A stretch of 57,771 bases of DNA. It comes from Glycomyces sp. L485 (lineage in GTDB: Bacteria; Actinomycetota; Actinomycetes; Mycobacteriales; Micromonosporaceae). The notes beneath the pieces were generated by a model. That model did not search any database and was not told where the DNA came from. It was given only the letters and a program-made list of their open reading frames with translations. Location of the stretch: positions 236 through 58,006 of the forward strand of contig NZ_JAKZEW010000029.1 of the NCBI RefSeq assembly GCF_022548875.1, in the 5' to 3' direction. Shown in pieces: positions 1 to 9,013 of the stretch. Each line of letters begins with the position of its first letter. Position 1 is the first letter of the stretch. Both the position numbers and the translations under genes were made by a program.

Positions 1-197
1 GCGAGATGGGCCTTCAGCCGGTTGGCTGAGCCCTTCGCTTTGCGCGACAGCACCCTCTGCGCTCGCTTCAGTTTCCGTTCGAGCTTGCCGAAGAACCGCG
101 GGTTCTCGATCACCTTTCCCCCGCGCAAGACCGCGAAATCCTTCAGGCCCAAGTACAACACCGGGCCCCAGCCGGAAACGACTGGGGCCCAGCGCAT
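1..197 (-). pseudogene. TnpB/IS200-IS605 OrfB remnant, cut by the window edge
   Basis: Reading leftwards from an ATG at 197, the frame gives LGLKDFAVL, then ENPRFFGKLERKLKRAQR and LSRKAKGS. This is the region around the first RuvC motif of TnpB (OrfB) proteins, normally GVDLGLKDFAVL...NPRFLRKAEKKLKRAQRRLSRKKKGS. TnpB is an RNA-guided nuclease carried by IS200/IS605 elements. Two things mark it as decayed: the RuvC-I aspartate is a tyrosine (codon tac, 153-155), and the residues before it (MRWAPVVSGWGP) do not look like TnpB. The fragment begins 11 bases past the stop of the subtilase gene, in the same orientation. The rest lies outside the window, so the C-terminal half cannot be judged. Confidence 0.6.
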
Positions 198-207
198 CAG
201 CGGCTGA

Positions 208-3200
208 CTAGCAGCCGAGTTCGGTCAAGGTGAACCCGAGTTCGTTGCTCGTTCCGGGCTCCACTTCGACCAGGTCGAAGTCGGCCGCGTAGCCGTCCTT
301 CGAGACGATGACCGTGTAGGTGCCCTCGTCGAACCAGTAGGAGTAGGTCCCGTCATCGGCGGTCGACAGGTGCTCGGTGGGGCCGCCGTACTCGCGGACC
401 TGCACCTGCACCTCCGGCAGCGCCTCGGTCTCGCCCGAGCAGGTCTCGGCCTCGACGGTGCCGAGGAGCTTGCCCTGCTCGTGCTTCGGGACGACCACCA
501 TCGAGACGGCCAGGCTCGGCTTCTCGTGGGGGCTCACCACGTCCAGCGTCAACGTCGCGGTGTAGGTGCCCGGCTGGTCGACGCCGGACTCCTCGCTCGC
601 GGTGGTCGTGACGCTGACGGTCACGGTCTCCCCCGCCGGCACCGTGACCGAGTCGGTCTCGACGCTCAGCCAGGAGGTGTCCGAGGGGTTGCCGAAGCCC
701 ATGATGGAGAAGCCGCCTTCGGACACGTCGAAGGACACGATGCCGTCGGCGGCTCCGGAGTTGGAGAGCCGCAACTTGTGCGTCCACGAACTCCCCTGCT
801 GCACATAGGAGTTCAGGGCGACCGAGCTGACGGTGATCTCGGCGGTCCCGATGGCGAAGTCGGCCTCGGTCACGCCGTCGGGCACGATGTCGACCTGTTC
901 GACGACGGCGCCGAAGTCGGCCTTGACGGCCGTGAAATCCGATGGGCCCGAGCCGGTCGCGAACGTCCAGTACGAGCCGTCGGCGTCGGTGGTGCCGCCG
1001 AAGTCGGAGGCGTCGTGGGTGACCGTCGCGCCTTCGATCGCCGCGCCGGTGTCCAGTTCGGTGACGGATCCGACCACGAGGCCGCCTTCGAGCGGCACGC
1101 AGTCGTCAGCGCCGACGAGGACGTTGTCGATCTGCCACCACCAGGCCCAGTCGGTGTTGTCGGTGTAGTGGAACTTCAGCTGCGCGGCGGTGGCGTCGGC
1201 CCATTCCGCCAAGTCGACCGTCTCGGTGGCGCTGCGCCGGTCGGAGTCGGCCGACCAGACCTGTTCCCAGCTCTCGCCGCCGTCGACCGAGATCGCGACA
1301 TCGGCCTCGGTGTCGTACTGGCCCTTGAAGTAGTCGGAGTCGAACGTCAGGGTCGGGTCGGCGGCGCGGGTCAGGTCGAAGACCGGCGAGATCAGGTCGG
1401 TGTCCATCAGGCGGCTTCCCGATCCCTGCGCGTCGGAGTTCGCCGCGGCGAATCCCCCCGAGCCGGAGGTGAGGTTCCCTTCATCGTCGAACCGCCAAGG
1501 CTCGTCGCCGCGATTGACGACGGTCCAACCGGGCGGGGCCGAGTCCGACTCGAACCCGGCGCCGAGCGGGTCGTAGCCGTAGCCGGGCGCTATGCAGCCG
1601 TCCGCGATCGGGACCTCGATGACGTCGTCCGTCGCGGCGACGACCGGGACGGTGACCTCCTGGTATCCGGGATAGTCGGCGGCGACCTCCAGTTCCCATT
1701 CGCCTTCGGGGAGGGTGATCGTGAATTCGCCGGTGAGCGGGTCGGTCACCGCGGTGGCCTCACCGCCCGCGGTGGAGACCGTCGCGGGCAGCGGCCAGCC
1801 GTGGCCTGAGCCGTCGACGACGGTGCCGGAGACCGTCTCGGACGGCACGACGCCGAGCGTCATGTCGTGGACGGCGGTCTCGTCTGCGGTGATGAGGACG
1901 GTTCCCTCGGCCGAGCGGTAGCCGAATTTCGAGGCGGTCACGGTGTAGTCGCCGGCCGGGACGACCGGCAGCGCGTAGGCGCCGTCGTCCCCGGTGGTGG
2001 CCTTGCGGGTGAACTCGCCTACGAAGGCGAGCTCGACGCCTTCGAGCGGGTCGCCGGCGGCGTCGGTGACGGTGCCCTCGACTCCGCCGGTGTCTCCGAT
2101 CGGGGAGGCCAGGACGGCCTCGAGCGCGTCGATGCGGCCGTGCCCGTAGACGTTGTTGTGCTCGGCGGTGCCGCCGCACTGGTCGTCGGCGGTGGCCCTG
2201 GCCGAGCCGGTGATGATCGCGTAGACCGAGTCGTAGTCGCCTTCGAGCGCCGGTGCCGCGGAGAGCATGAGCGCGATCGTGCCGGCGACGTGCGGGGCCG
2301 CCATGGACGTGCCGTTTTCGATGCCGTACTCGCCGCCCGGCAGGGCCGAGCGGACGTTGACGCCGGGAGCGGCGACGTCGGGTTTGACGGCGCCGTCGCG
2401 GCCGGGGCCGCGGGCGGAGAAGTCCCCGATCTCGTCGTTGACGTCGTAGGCGCCCACGCCGATCACATTCGGGTATATGCCAGGGGATCCGGCGGTCTCG
2501 CAGCCGGACCCGTTGTTGCCCAGGGATGTGACGGGGATGATCCCTGCCGCGTGCCACAGGGAGACGATGTCCTCGTAGAACGGGTCGTCGACCGAGGCGG
2601 TGGTGCCCCAGGAGTTGTTGACGATGTCGGGCGCCATCGACGGGTCGGGGTCGTTCCCGTCCGCGTCGGTGGGCGCGGCGATCCACTCCCCGGCCTCGAT
2701 GAGCGCCTCCAGGCTCGGGCAGCACCCGTTGACGGCGATCCATTCGGCGCCGGGGGCGACGCCGATCTGGTTCTCGCCGCCGTCGTCGCCGACCATGGTG
2801 CCCATGGTGTGCGTGCCGTGGCCGTCCCCGTCGCAGGGGGCGCCGCCGCAGGTGCCCTGGACGTCGAGGAAGTTGTAGTCGTGGCTGAAGGTGCCGTCGC
2901 CGTTGTTGCCGCGGTACTGCTCGACCAGGGCGGGGTGGGTGTGATCGACGCCGGAGTCGATGCCGGCGATGACGACGCCGGTGCCGTCGAAGCCCAGGTC
3001 CCACACGTCGTCGGCGTGGATGTTGTCGAGCCCCCACTCGGTCGTGGCGGGCTCTATGTCCATCTCGACGGGTTCGACCATGGCGTACTCGGGGGCCTCG
3101 ACGATCGACGCGACCTCGTCGAGGGCTACGATGCGCTCCACCATCGCGGCATCGCCCGTGACCTTCACGGTCGATGTGGCCCAGTAGGATTCGTAGTCCA

Positions 3201-3528
3201 CGCCGTTCTCGTCGAGGACGGCGGCCAGGTCGGCCTGGGAGGTTCGAGCGAATTCCTTCGCCGCCTGTACGGCGGCGGTTCCCTTGTCGTCTTTGGCGTC
3301 GGCGCCGAAGGCGGGTGCGAAGTCCGGGGAGCCTTGGAAACGTACCCAGAGTTCGGCTTCGCCTTCGGCGTCGATCTCGCCGAGCACTTCTGCGGCGACC
3401 TTCTGCTCGACCAGCTCGTCGACGTCGGACTCGGACTCGGCGAAGGCGGCGGAACCGGCGAAGGCCGATACCAGGACGCCTGTGGACGCGACCGCGAATG
3501 CTTGACGCCATCGTTGTGACTGTGTCAC
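208..3528 (-). CDS. Secreted multidomain subtilisin-like serine protease (peptidase S8)
   Basis: A 1106-residue exported protease. The GTG start at 3528 is preferred because AGGAG lies 5 bases upstream and a signal peptide follows at once (WRQ, hydrophobic core, AFA cleavage near residue 30). An upstream ATG at 3612 would add 28 unlikely residues. The catalytic triad is visible: Asp191 in AGIDSGVDHTHP, His237 in GDGHGTHTMG and Ser408 in NGTSMAAPHVAG, with the oxyanion Asn in VNNSWG near residue 304. A propeptide-like segment precedes the catalytic domain. After about residue 500 come carboxypeptidase-regulatory-like beta modules (GTVTDAAGDPLEGV, GTVVDGSG), a MAM/jelly-roll-like module (ISPVFDL...IDNVLVG) and further Ig-like repeats. 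The layout resembles bacillopeptidase-F-type enzymes. The natural substrate is unknown. Confidence 0.92.
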   Translation of the reverse strand: MTQSQRWRQAFAVASTGVLVSAFAGSAAFAESESDVDELVEQKVAAEVLGEIDAEGEAELWVRFQGSPDFAPAFGADAKDDKGTAAVQAAKEFARTSQADLAAVLDENGVDYESYWATSTVKVTGDAAMVERIVALDEVASIVEAPEYAMVEPVEMDIEPATTEWGLDNIHADDVWDLGFDGTGVVIAGIDSGVDHTHPALVEQYRGNNGDGTFSHDYNFLDVQGTCGGAPCDGDGHGTHTMGTMVGDDGGENQIGVAPGAEWIAVNGCCPSLEALIEAGEWIAAPTDADGNDPDPSMAPDIVNNSWGTTASVDDPFYEDIVSLWHAAGIIPVTSLGNNGSGCETAGSPGIYPNVIGVGAYDVNDEIGDFSARGPGRDGAVKPDVAAPGVNVRSALPGGEYGIENGTSMAAPHVAGTIALMLSAAPALEGDYDSVYAIITGSARATADDQCGGTAEHNNVYGHGRIDALEAVLASPIGDTGGVEGTVTDAAGDPLEGVELAFVGEFTRKATTGDDGAYALPVVPAGDYTVTASKFGYRSAEGTVLITADETAVHDMTLGVVPSETVSGTVVDGSGHGWPLPATVSTAGGEATAVTDPLTGEFTITLPEGEWELEVAADYPGYQEVTVPVVAATDDVIEVPIADGCIAPGYGYDPLGAGFESDSAPPGWTVVNRGDEPWRFDDEGNLTSGSGGFAAANSDAQGSGSRLMDTDLISPVFDLTRAADPTLTFDSDYFKGQYDTEADVAISVDGGESWEQVWSADSDRRSATETVDLAEWADATAAQLKFHYTDNTDWAWWWQIDNVLVGADDCVPLEGGLVVGSVTELDTGAAIEGATVTHDASDFGGTTDADGSYWTFATGSGPSDFTAVKADFGAVVEQVDIVPDGVTEADFAIGTAEITVSSVALNSYVQQGSSWTHKLRLSNSGAADGIVSFDVSEGGFSIMGFGNPSDTSWLSVETDSVTVPAGETVTVSVTTTASEESGVDQPGTYTATLTLDVVSPHEKPSLAVSMVVVPKHEQGKLLGTVEAETCSGETEALPEVQVQVREYGGPTEHLSTADDGTYSYWFDEGTYTVIVSKDGYAADFDLVEVEPGTSNELGFTLTELGC

Positions 3529-3890
3529 GACGGCTCCTGTTCTGTTGGTGGGCTTCGGCGCCGGGGGCCGTGCGCCGTCGCTTCGGGTGTGGCGGAGGGC
3601 GCCGCGAGGCACCCCCGCGAGACACCGTGCCAGTCCACACGAGAATGCACAAGGCCCCGTTTTGTACAGGTGCGCGGTGGTTCGCGCTTCGAAGCCGTAA
3701 CGGACAGATGGCCGAAACGGTGCGTATCACCATGGGGGCCACGACATTCGTAGACATATCGATGGACGTGAACTCGGACTGTGACCGTCCGTGACCGATC
3801 GCCGGAGCCCGATTCGATGCCGGTCGGCGACGGTCCGCAACGCGATCGAAACCCCTAGCGAAGACCGGCAGAGTGACTAAGATCACATAC
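3529..3890. other. Intergenic region upstream of the subtilase
   Basis: About 360 bases with no convincing gene. It must hold the leftward promoter of the subtilase, and it is locally less GC-rich around 3640-3780 than the flanking genes. I see no clear dyad or repeat apart from the terminator hairpin at its right edge. Confidence 0.5.
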
Positions 3891-3927
3891 GATGACGGCC
3901 CGGCAGCGTCGCTGCCGGGCCGTCATC
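3891..3927 (-). terminator. Perfect 17-bp stem terminator hairpin
   Basis: Positions 3891-3907 and 3911-3927 are exact reverse complements (GATGACGGCCCGGCAGC and its complement) around a 3-base loop. The hairpin lies 8 bases beyond the stop of the leftward membrane-protein gene, so it is read as that gene's terminator. Confidence 0.75.
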
Positions 3928-3935
3928 GCGATGCG

Positions 3936-4682
3936 TCAGATGTCGAAGCCTCCGAAATCGCCCCCGAAGTCCCCTCCGAAATCGCCGCCGACGTCACCGG
4001 AGTCCTCCATGCCGGCCTCGGTTTCGGCTTCCCCGCCGCCTTCGGCGGCGGCGTCGTCGCCGCCCTCGACCATGCCCTCGGCGTATGCCGGGGCGAGCAG
4101 CGCGTCGAAGATCATCACGCCGACCAGGGCGCCGCCGACACCCGCGAGCGCGGGCTTCCACCACGGCGTGTTGTACCAGCCGGACGGGACCGGACGTCCG
4201 TCCACATTGCCACCCGGATAGTAGTGGCGGTTCTGGTTGTCAGGAGCGGGCGAACCGGTGTAGGAGCGGCCCTCGACCTCGGCGGACACCGGTTCCTTCA
4301 GGGCGCCGGCGCGGGTCTGGCCCGGCAGCAGCGGCACCTCGGGGCCCGGGTCCATGCCCATGGCCTCGCGTGCGGCCCGGATGTAGTGCAGCCCTTCTAT
4401 GGCAGTCTCGGACACCAACCGGTACTGCCGGATGGTGGCGGCCGAGTCGAGCTGGGATCCGGCGGCGGTGTAGCGCTCTCCGGCGTCGGCCAGCGCCTGG
4501 CCCGCGGCGGGGTTGTCGCCCGCGGCGGTCAGGTTCATGCTCTGCCCGCCGAGTCGCTCGTACAGGCGCCGGGCTTCGGCCTCGGCGTCGGCCAGCTCGC
4601 GCTCGGCGCGCTGCTTGTTGGAGTACACGACGAAGGCGATGACCGCGATCGCGATCACTAGCAAGGTCAACCACAGTCCCAT
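3936..4682 (-). CDS. DUF1542-type membrane protein with Gly-Asp-rich tail
   Basis: A 248-residue protein of unknown function. It has an N-terminal membrane helix (residues 2-20), then a long charged helical segment (about 21-45, possible coiled coil) leading into YERLGGQ, an alpha-helical region containing RAAREAMGMDPGPE, and a conserved-looking YYPGGNVDGRPVPSGWY. A second hydrophobic helix covers about 175-200. The C-terminus is acidic and ends in repeats of GGDF. From memory this arrangement matches the actinobacterial proteins annotated as DUF1542, but no biochemical role is known. It is divergent from rmuC with 41 bases between start codons, and a strong hairpin follows it. Confidence 0.75.
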   Translation of the reverse strand: MGLWLTLLVIAIAVIAFVVYSNKQRAERELADAEAEARRLYERLGGQSMNLTAAGDNPAAGQALADAGERYTAAGSQLDSAATIRQYRLVSETAIEGLHYIRAAREAMGMDPGPEVPLLPGQTRAGALKEPVSAEVEGRSYTGSPAPDNQNRHYYPGGNVDGRPVPSGWYNTPWWKPALAGVGGALVGVMIFDALLAPAYAEGMVEGGDDAAAEGGGEAETEAGMEDSGDVGGDFGGDFGGDFGGFDI

Positions 4683-4710
4683 GGACCGAGCCTACCCGGG
4701 TCGGCGCATT

Positions 4711-4716
4711 TAGACT
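4711..4716 (+). promoter_or_regulatory. -10 element of a leaderless rmuC transcript
   Basis: TAGACT lies 7 bases before the ATG at 4724 and there is no Shine-Dalgarno sequence. The transcript probably begins at or next to the start codon. Confidence 0.55.
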
Positions 4717-4723
4717 GGCCCCC

Positions 4724-5857
4724 ATGACGTGGGTCCTATTGGCGGTGGTGTGCCTGGCAGCCGGGGCGTTCGGCGGCTGGTTCGCGGGGCGTTCTCGCCA
4801 GGCGGTGGAGTTGGCCTCGGCGTCGGCCAGGCTGGAGGCCGCCTCGGACAACGAGCAGCGGCTGGAGGCGACGTTGAAGGCGGTGGCCTACGAGGCGACC
4901 GACCATTCGCGGCACGCCGTCGGGGAGGTGCTCGCGCCGATCGCGGAGACGTTGGCGCGCTATGAGAACCGGCTCGGCGACGTGGAGCGGGCGCGGCTGG
5001 ACGCGTACGCGCAGCTGCGGATCCAGCTCTCCGGCGTCGCCGACATCTCCGAGGCGCTGCGCGACCAGACGGGGCGGCTGCTCGGGGCGCTGAAGTCACC
5101 GCAGGTGCGGGGGCAGTGGGGCGAGGTGCAGCTGCGCCGGCTCGTCGAGGCGGCCGGGATGGTCGAGCACTGCGACTTCTCGCAGCAGCATTCGGGCGAG
5201 GTCGACGGGCGGGTGGTGCGACCGGACCTGGTGGTGCGGCTCTCGGGCGGGCGCTCGATCGTCGTGGACGCCAAGGCGCCGCTCCAGGCTTACCTGGAGG
5301 CTCTCGAAGCCGACGACGAGGAGGCGCGCCAGGCGGCGCTGCGCATGCACGCGAAGCACCTGCGGCGGCATGTGGAGTCGTTGGCGGGCAAGGAGTACTG
5401 GCGGGCGTTCGAGGACTCGCCGGAGCTGGTGGTGCTGTTCGTCCCGGCGGACGCGTTCCTGGACGGGGCGCTCCGGTCGGACCCGGCGCTCATGGAGGAC
5501 GCGTTCGCGCGCAACGTGGTCGTGGCGTCCCCGGCGACGCTGATGGTGCTGCTGCGCACGGTCGCGCACACCTGGCGGCAGGAGGCGCTCGCGGAGCACG
5601 CCAAGGAGGTCCACAAGCTCGGGCGGGAACTGCACGAGCGGCTGGCGACGGTGTCGGGGCATTTCGGGCGGCTCGGCTCGTCGCTCGATGCCGCTGTGGG
5701 GTCGTTCAACGCGGCGGTGGCGAGCGTCGAGTCGCGGCTGATGGTGACCGCGCGCCGTTTCTCGGAGCTGGAGGTGGCCTCGGATCCGCCGGAGCCGATC
5801 GCGCCGGTCGTGACCCCGGCGAGGCGGCCGACCTGGGACGAGTCTCAGGGAGTTTGA
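4724..5857 (+). CDS. rmuC: DNA recombination protein RmuC
   Basis: A 377-residue RmuC family protein, linked in E. coli to limiting inversion at short inverted repeats. It has an N-terminal membrane-anchor-like helix (about 3-20), a coiled-coil-like alanine/glutamate-rich stretch to about residue 110, then the conserved core: [10 protein letters not shown], the PDLVVRL...IVVDAKAPL block (nuclease-like fold motif D...DAK) and the helical C-terminus with [13 protein letters not shown]. There is no ribosome-binding site; it starts next to a -10 box, suggesting leaderless translation. Its last 13 bases overlap the end of the convergent ispH gene. Confidence 0.9.
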   Translation: MTWVLLAVVCLAAGAFGGWFAGRSRQAVELASASARLEAASDNEQRLEATLKAVAYEATDHSRHAVGEVLAPIAETLARYENRLGDVERARLDAYAQLRIQLSGVADISEALRDQTGRLLGALKSPQVRGQWGEVQLRRLVEAAGMVEHCDFSQQHSGEVDGRVVRPDLVVRLSGGRSIVVDAKAPLQAYLEALEADDEEARQAALRMHAKHLRRHVESLAGKEYWRAFEDSPELVVLFVPADAFLDGALRSDPALMEDAFARNVVVASPATLMVLLRTVAHTWRQEALAEHAKEVHKLGRELHERLATVSGHFGRLGSSLDAAVGSFNAAVASVESRLMVTARRFSELEVASDPPEPIAPVVTPARRPTWDESQGV

Positions 5858-6807
5858 GCGGCCTTCAGGTCGCGGACGAGTTCGCGCGGCAGCTGGAAGG
5901 TGATCTTCTCGGTGACCGGTTCGATCTCCTCGACGTCGCCGTAGCCGCGTTCGGCGAGGAACGCGAGCACGTCCTGGACGAGGTTGTCCGGGACGGAGGC
6001 GCCTGAGGAGACGCCTACAGTGGCCGCGCCTTCGAGCCAGGCCTCGTCGATCTCGTGCGCGAAGTCGACGAGGTGGCCGGACTTCGCGCCGTGCTGGAGG
6101 GCGACCTCGACGAGCCGGACGGAGTTGGAGGAGTTGCGGGAGCCGACGACGATCATGACGTCGCAGTCGGCGGCGATGTCCTTGACGACCTGCTGGCGGT
6201 TCTGGGTGGCGTAGCAGATGTCGTCGCTGGGCGGGCTCTGGAGCATCGGCAGCCGCTTCTTGAGGCGGTCGACGGTCTCCATGGTCTCGTCGACCGACAG
6301 CGTCGTCTGCGACAGCCATACGACCCGCTCGGGGTCGCGGACGTTCACCTGGTCGACCGAGTCGGGGCCGTCGACGAGCTGGATGTGGGCGGGAGCCTCG
6401 CCGGAGGTGCCGACGACCTCCTCGTGGCCCTCGTGGCCGATGAGCAGGATGTCGTAGTCGTCGCGGGCGAAGCGGCGGGCTTCCTGGTGGACCTTCGTGA
6501 CCAGCGGGCAGGTGGCGTCGATGGCCTTGAGTTCGCGCTCGGCGGCCTGCTCGTGGACCTCGGGGGCGACGCCGTGCGCGGAGAACACCACGACCGAGCC
6601 GTGCGGGACCTCCTCGTTCTCCTCGACGAAGATCGCGCCGGCGTCCTGGAGGGTCTCCACGACGTGGCGGTTGTGGACGATCTCTTTTCGGACGTAGACG
6701 GGAGCGCCGTAGAGCTCCAGCGCCTTCTCGACGGTCTCCACGGCCCGGTCCACGCCCGCGCAGTAGCCGCGGGGCTTGGCCAACAACACTCGCTTGGGGT
6801 CTGCCAC
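5845..6807 (-). CDS. ispH: 4-hydroxy-3-methylbut-2-enyl diphosphate reductase
   Basis: A 320-residue IspH, the last enzyme of the methylerythritol phosphate pathway; it reduces HMBPP to IPP and DMAPP with a [4Fe-4S] cluster. The three cluster cysteines are in [11 protein letters not shown] (Cys16), [12 protein letters not shown] and [11 protein letters not shown]. The substrate-binding pieces [17 protein letters not shown] and SRNSSNS are present. The start is GTG at 6807 with no ribosome-binding site and a -10-like hexamer 6 bases upstream. The gene is convergent with rmuC and overlaps its end by 13 bases. Confidence 0.97.
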   Translation of the reverse strand: MADPKRVLLAKPRGYCAGVDRAVETVEKALELYGAPVYVRKEIVHNRHVVETLQDAGAIFVEENEEVPHGSVVVFSAHGVAPEVHEQAAERELKAIDATCPLVTKVHQEARRFARDDYDILLIGHEGHEEVVGTSGEAPAHIQLVDGPDSVDQVNVRDPERVVWLSQTTLSVDETMETVDRLKKRLPMLQSPPSDDICYATQNRQQVVKDIAADCDVMIVVGSRNSSNSVRLVEVALQHGAKSGHLVDFAHEIDEAWLEGAATVGVSSGASVPDNLVQDVLAFLAERGYGDVEEIEPVTEKITFQLPRELVRDLKAAQTP

Positions 6808-6813
6808 GCCTCG

Positions 6814-6819
6814 ATGGTA
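6814..6819 (-). promoter_or_regulatory. -10 element of a leaderless ispH transcript
   Basis: Read leftwards the hexamer is TACCAT, 6 bases before the GTG at 6807. Nothing resembling a Shine-Dalgarno sequence lies between. Confidence 0.45.
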
Positions 6820-6851
6820 GCCGCCGACCCGGTTTCGTCACAGGCGACGGT

Positions 6852-6857
6852 TAGTCT
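6852..6857 (+). promoter_or_regulatory. -10 element of a leaderless xseAB transcript
   Basis: TAGTCT is followed by 6 bases and the GTG at 6864. This supports the GTG over the in-frame ATG at 6903. Confidence 0.5.
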
Positions 6858-6863
6858 GGCCAC

Positions 6864-8105
6864 GTGACCGACCCAGCGCCACGTACCGGACCGTCCGCTC
6901 CCATGAGCGCGGAGAACCCCTGGCCGCTGCGGGTGGTCTCCAAGAAGATCGGCGATTGGGTCGCCCGGCTCGGCGAGGTGTGGACCGAGGGGCAGATCAC
7001 CGAGATCAGCCACCGCGGCCGCACCGTCTACCTGACCCTGCGCGACCCTTCGGCGGAGGTGTCGATGCGGGTCGTGGACTTCACCGGGGCCGCCGCGGCC
7101 TGCGATCCGCCGCTGCGGGACGGCGCGCAGGTCGTCGTCCGCGCCCAGGCCCAGTGGTGGGACAAGAACGGGTCGCTGTCGCTGCATCTGCGCGAGATCC
7201 GCCAGGTCGGGCTCGGCGAGCTCCTCGCCCGCCTGGAGCGGCTCAAGAAGCTCCTGGCTGCCGAGGGCCTGTTCGCCGCCGAACGCAAGAAGCCGCTGCC
7301 GTTCCTGCCGTATCGGATCGGGCTGGTCACCGGCCGCGCCTCCGACGCGATGCGGGATGTGCTCAAGAACGCCAGGGCCCGCCTGCCGGCCGCGGATTTC
7401 GAGGTCCGCGAGGTCGCCGTCCAGGGCCCGAAGGCGGTCGCCGAGGTGTGCGCGGCGCTGGCCGAGCTCGACGCCGATCCCGACGTCGAGGTCATCGTCA
7501 TCGCCCGCGGCGGCGGCTCGATGGAGGACCTGTTGCCGTTCTCCGACGAGACCCTGTGCCGGGCGGTCGCCCAGGCCGGCACGCCGGTGGTCTCGGCGAT
7601 CGGGCACGAACCGGACACGCCACTGCTCGACTACGTCGCCGACTGGCGCGCCTCGACCCCGACCGAGGCCGGCAAGAAGGTCGTCCCCGATCTCGCCGAG
7701 GAGCAGCGTGGCCTGAATATCAGCCGCACCCGCCTGCGCCAGGCGTTGAACGCGCTGCTCACGCGCGAGCAGGACGCGCTCGTCGCGATGCGGGCCAGGC
7801 CGGTGCTCTCCAGGCCGGAGACCATGCTCGAGGCCCGCGCCGAAGCGGTCGACAACCTGACCGAGCGAATGCGGACGCGCGTGCGCCACCGGCTCGAACG
7901 CTCGGTCGACGACCTGGAGCACCTGCGGGCGCGTCTGCGTTCCCTCTCACCGCAGTCCACACTCGACCGCGGCTACGCGATCGCCACCGACGCCGGCACG
8001 GGCGCGGTCCTGCGCGACGCCGCCGACGCCGGCGAGCGCATCCGCGTCCGGCTCGCCGCGGGCAGCCTGCAAGCGGCCGTCACCGAGAGAGAAGAGGGGC
8101 CATGA
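6864..8105 (+). CDS. xseA: Exodeoxyribonuclease VII large subunit
   Basis: A 413-residue XseA, the catalytic subunit of the single-strand exonuclease ExoVII. The OB-fold DNA-binding domain is N-terminal (WPLRVVSKKIGDWVARLGEVWTEGQI..., about 14-110). The catalytic region has LPFLPYRIGLVTGR, VQGPKAV and VIVIARGGGSMEDLLPFSDE, followed by SAIGHEPDTPLLDYVADWRASTPTEA, and then a long coiled coil that holds XseB copies. It ends with the conserved LDRGYAI. GTG 6864 is used as the start because of the adjacent -10 hexamer; ATG 6903 is the alternative. The stop overlaps the xseB start (ATGA). Confidence 0.96.
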   Translation: MTDPAPRTGPSAPMSAENPWPLRVVSKKIGDWVARLGEVWTEGQITEISHRGRTVYLTLRDPSAEVSMRVVDFTGAAAACDPPLRDGAQVVVRAQAQWWDKNGSLSLHLREIRQVGLGELLARLERLKKLLAAEGLFAAERKKPLPFLPYRIGLVTGRASDAMRDVLKNARARLPAADFEVREVAVQGPKAVAEVCAALAELDADPDVEVIVIARGGGSMEDLLPFSDETLCRAVAQAGTPVVSAIGHEPDTPLLDYVADWRASTPTEAGKKVVPDLAEEQRGLNISRTRLRQALNALLTREQDALVAMRARPVLSRPETMLEARAEAVDNLTERMRTRVRHRLERSVDDLEHLRARLRSLSPQSTLDRGYAIATDAGTGAVLRDAADAGERIRVRLAAGSLQAAVTEREEGP

Positions 8106-8308
8106 CCGACCGGAAACTGACCTACGAGCAGGCTCGGGCCGAGCTCGTCGCCACCGTCGAGAAGCTCGAGGCCGGGGGCGCCACCCTCGAGGAGTCGCTG
8201 AAGCTCTGGGAGCGGGGCGAGGCCCTCGCGGACCTGTGCCAGGCGCATCTCGAAGGCGCCCGTGAACGCCTCGCAGCGCGCGCCGAGACGAGCGAGGAGG
8301 AGGACTAA
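8102..8308 (+). CDS. xseB: Exodeoxyribonuclease VII small subunit
   Basis: A 68-residue XseB. It is recognised by LTYEQARAELVATVEKLEAG and LEESLKLWERGEALADLC, the helical pair that binds the coiled coil of XseA. The ATG overlaps the xseA stop by 4 bases, implying translational coupling. Its stop codon overlaps that of the convergent DUF4245 gene by 3 bases. Confidence 0.96.
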   Translation: MTDRKLTYEQARAELVATVEKLEAGGATLEESLKLWERGEALADLCQAHLEGARERLAARAETSEEED

Positions 8309-8850
8309 TTGAGACCTGCGGCCACGCCTCCGGCGAGCTGCGGCAGTTCACCGGCGCCGTCCGACTCGGCCAGGAGCACGATCGACGAGCCGGCCGACTC
8401 GGCCACCCACGCCTCGCCGGCGTCGGTGTCGTAGGCCGCCCAGTCCATGGCGCCCGCCGACACCGGCTCGCCCGCGCCGGTCAGCCGATCGTCGACCTCG
8501 TCGACCGGGCCGGTCGTCTGCACGAACTGGAATCCGTGCCCGTCCGGCGAATACCAGCCGACCCGCAGCGTCACCGCGTCGTCGGCGGTCGCCAGCGCGC
8601 TGGAGATCGGCTTCCATTCCTCGGGCAGCTCGGGGTGGACCGCGTCCAGGCCGAGCGATGCCGCGTTCATGTAGACCTCGCTGGTATCCACGACGCTGAC
8701 CTCCCGGTCGGAGGCAGCCCAGTTCCACGCCCAGTAGAAGACCGCCAGCGGCACCAGCAGCACCGCCAGGGACAGCGCCATGTCGCGCATCCGGCGCTGC
8801 TTCGGGCGGGAAGTCGGCTCGGCCGTAACCTTGACGTCATCGCTGGACAT
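8305..8850 (-). CDS. DUF4245 membrane-anchored protein
   Basis: A 181-residue protein with a basic N-terminus (KQRRMRDMALS), one membrane helix (about 24-45, LAVLLVPLAVFYWAWNW) and an outside domain. Family features include WYSPDGHGFQFVQT, the small beta-rich domain, and the end region WVAESAGSSIVLL. This matches the actinobacterial DUF4245 family, commonly found beside xseAB. The function is unknown; the topology places most of it outside the membrane. It is convergent with xseB. Confidence 0.8.
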   Translation of the reverse strand: MSSDDVKVTAEPTSRPKQRRMRDMALSLAVLLVPLAVFYWAWNWAASDREVSVVDTSEVYMNAASLGLDAVHPELPEEWKPISSALATADDAVTLRVGWYSPDGHGFQFVQTTGPVDEVDDRLTGAGEPVSAGAMDWAAYDTDAGEAWVAESAGSSIVLLAESDGAGELPQLAGGVAAGLN

Positions 8851-9013
8851 GAACCCATGGTGACCGACCGACCCGAGACGGGCCGCACCGCCCCACCTTC
8901 AGGTGGCCTGCCCGTCTCGCCCTTGTCCACAGCCCGCGAGCGACGGCCCGGGAGGCCGTTGCTCTACCCTCACCCGAACTTCACATGCCGTCCTTGACCG
9001 GAAGGAGTCTCCG

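Noticed and set aside
22..207. 61-codon rightward frame at the left edge
   Set aside because: The opposite strand carries TnpB-like sequence, which explains the openness.
370..1809. Long open frame opposite the first subtilase (479 codons)
   Set aside because: It is the complement of a GC-rich gene, lacks any motif, and the true gene on the other strand has a full catalytic triad.
1760..3886. 708-codon arginine-rich frame overlapping the subtilase on the same strand
   Set aside because: Arg/Gly/Pro-rich composition is typical of the wrong frame of high-GC DNA; no recognisable domain.
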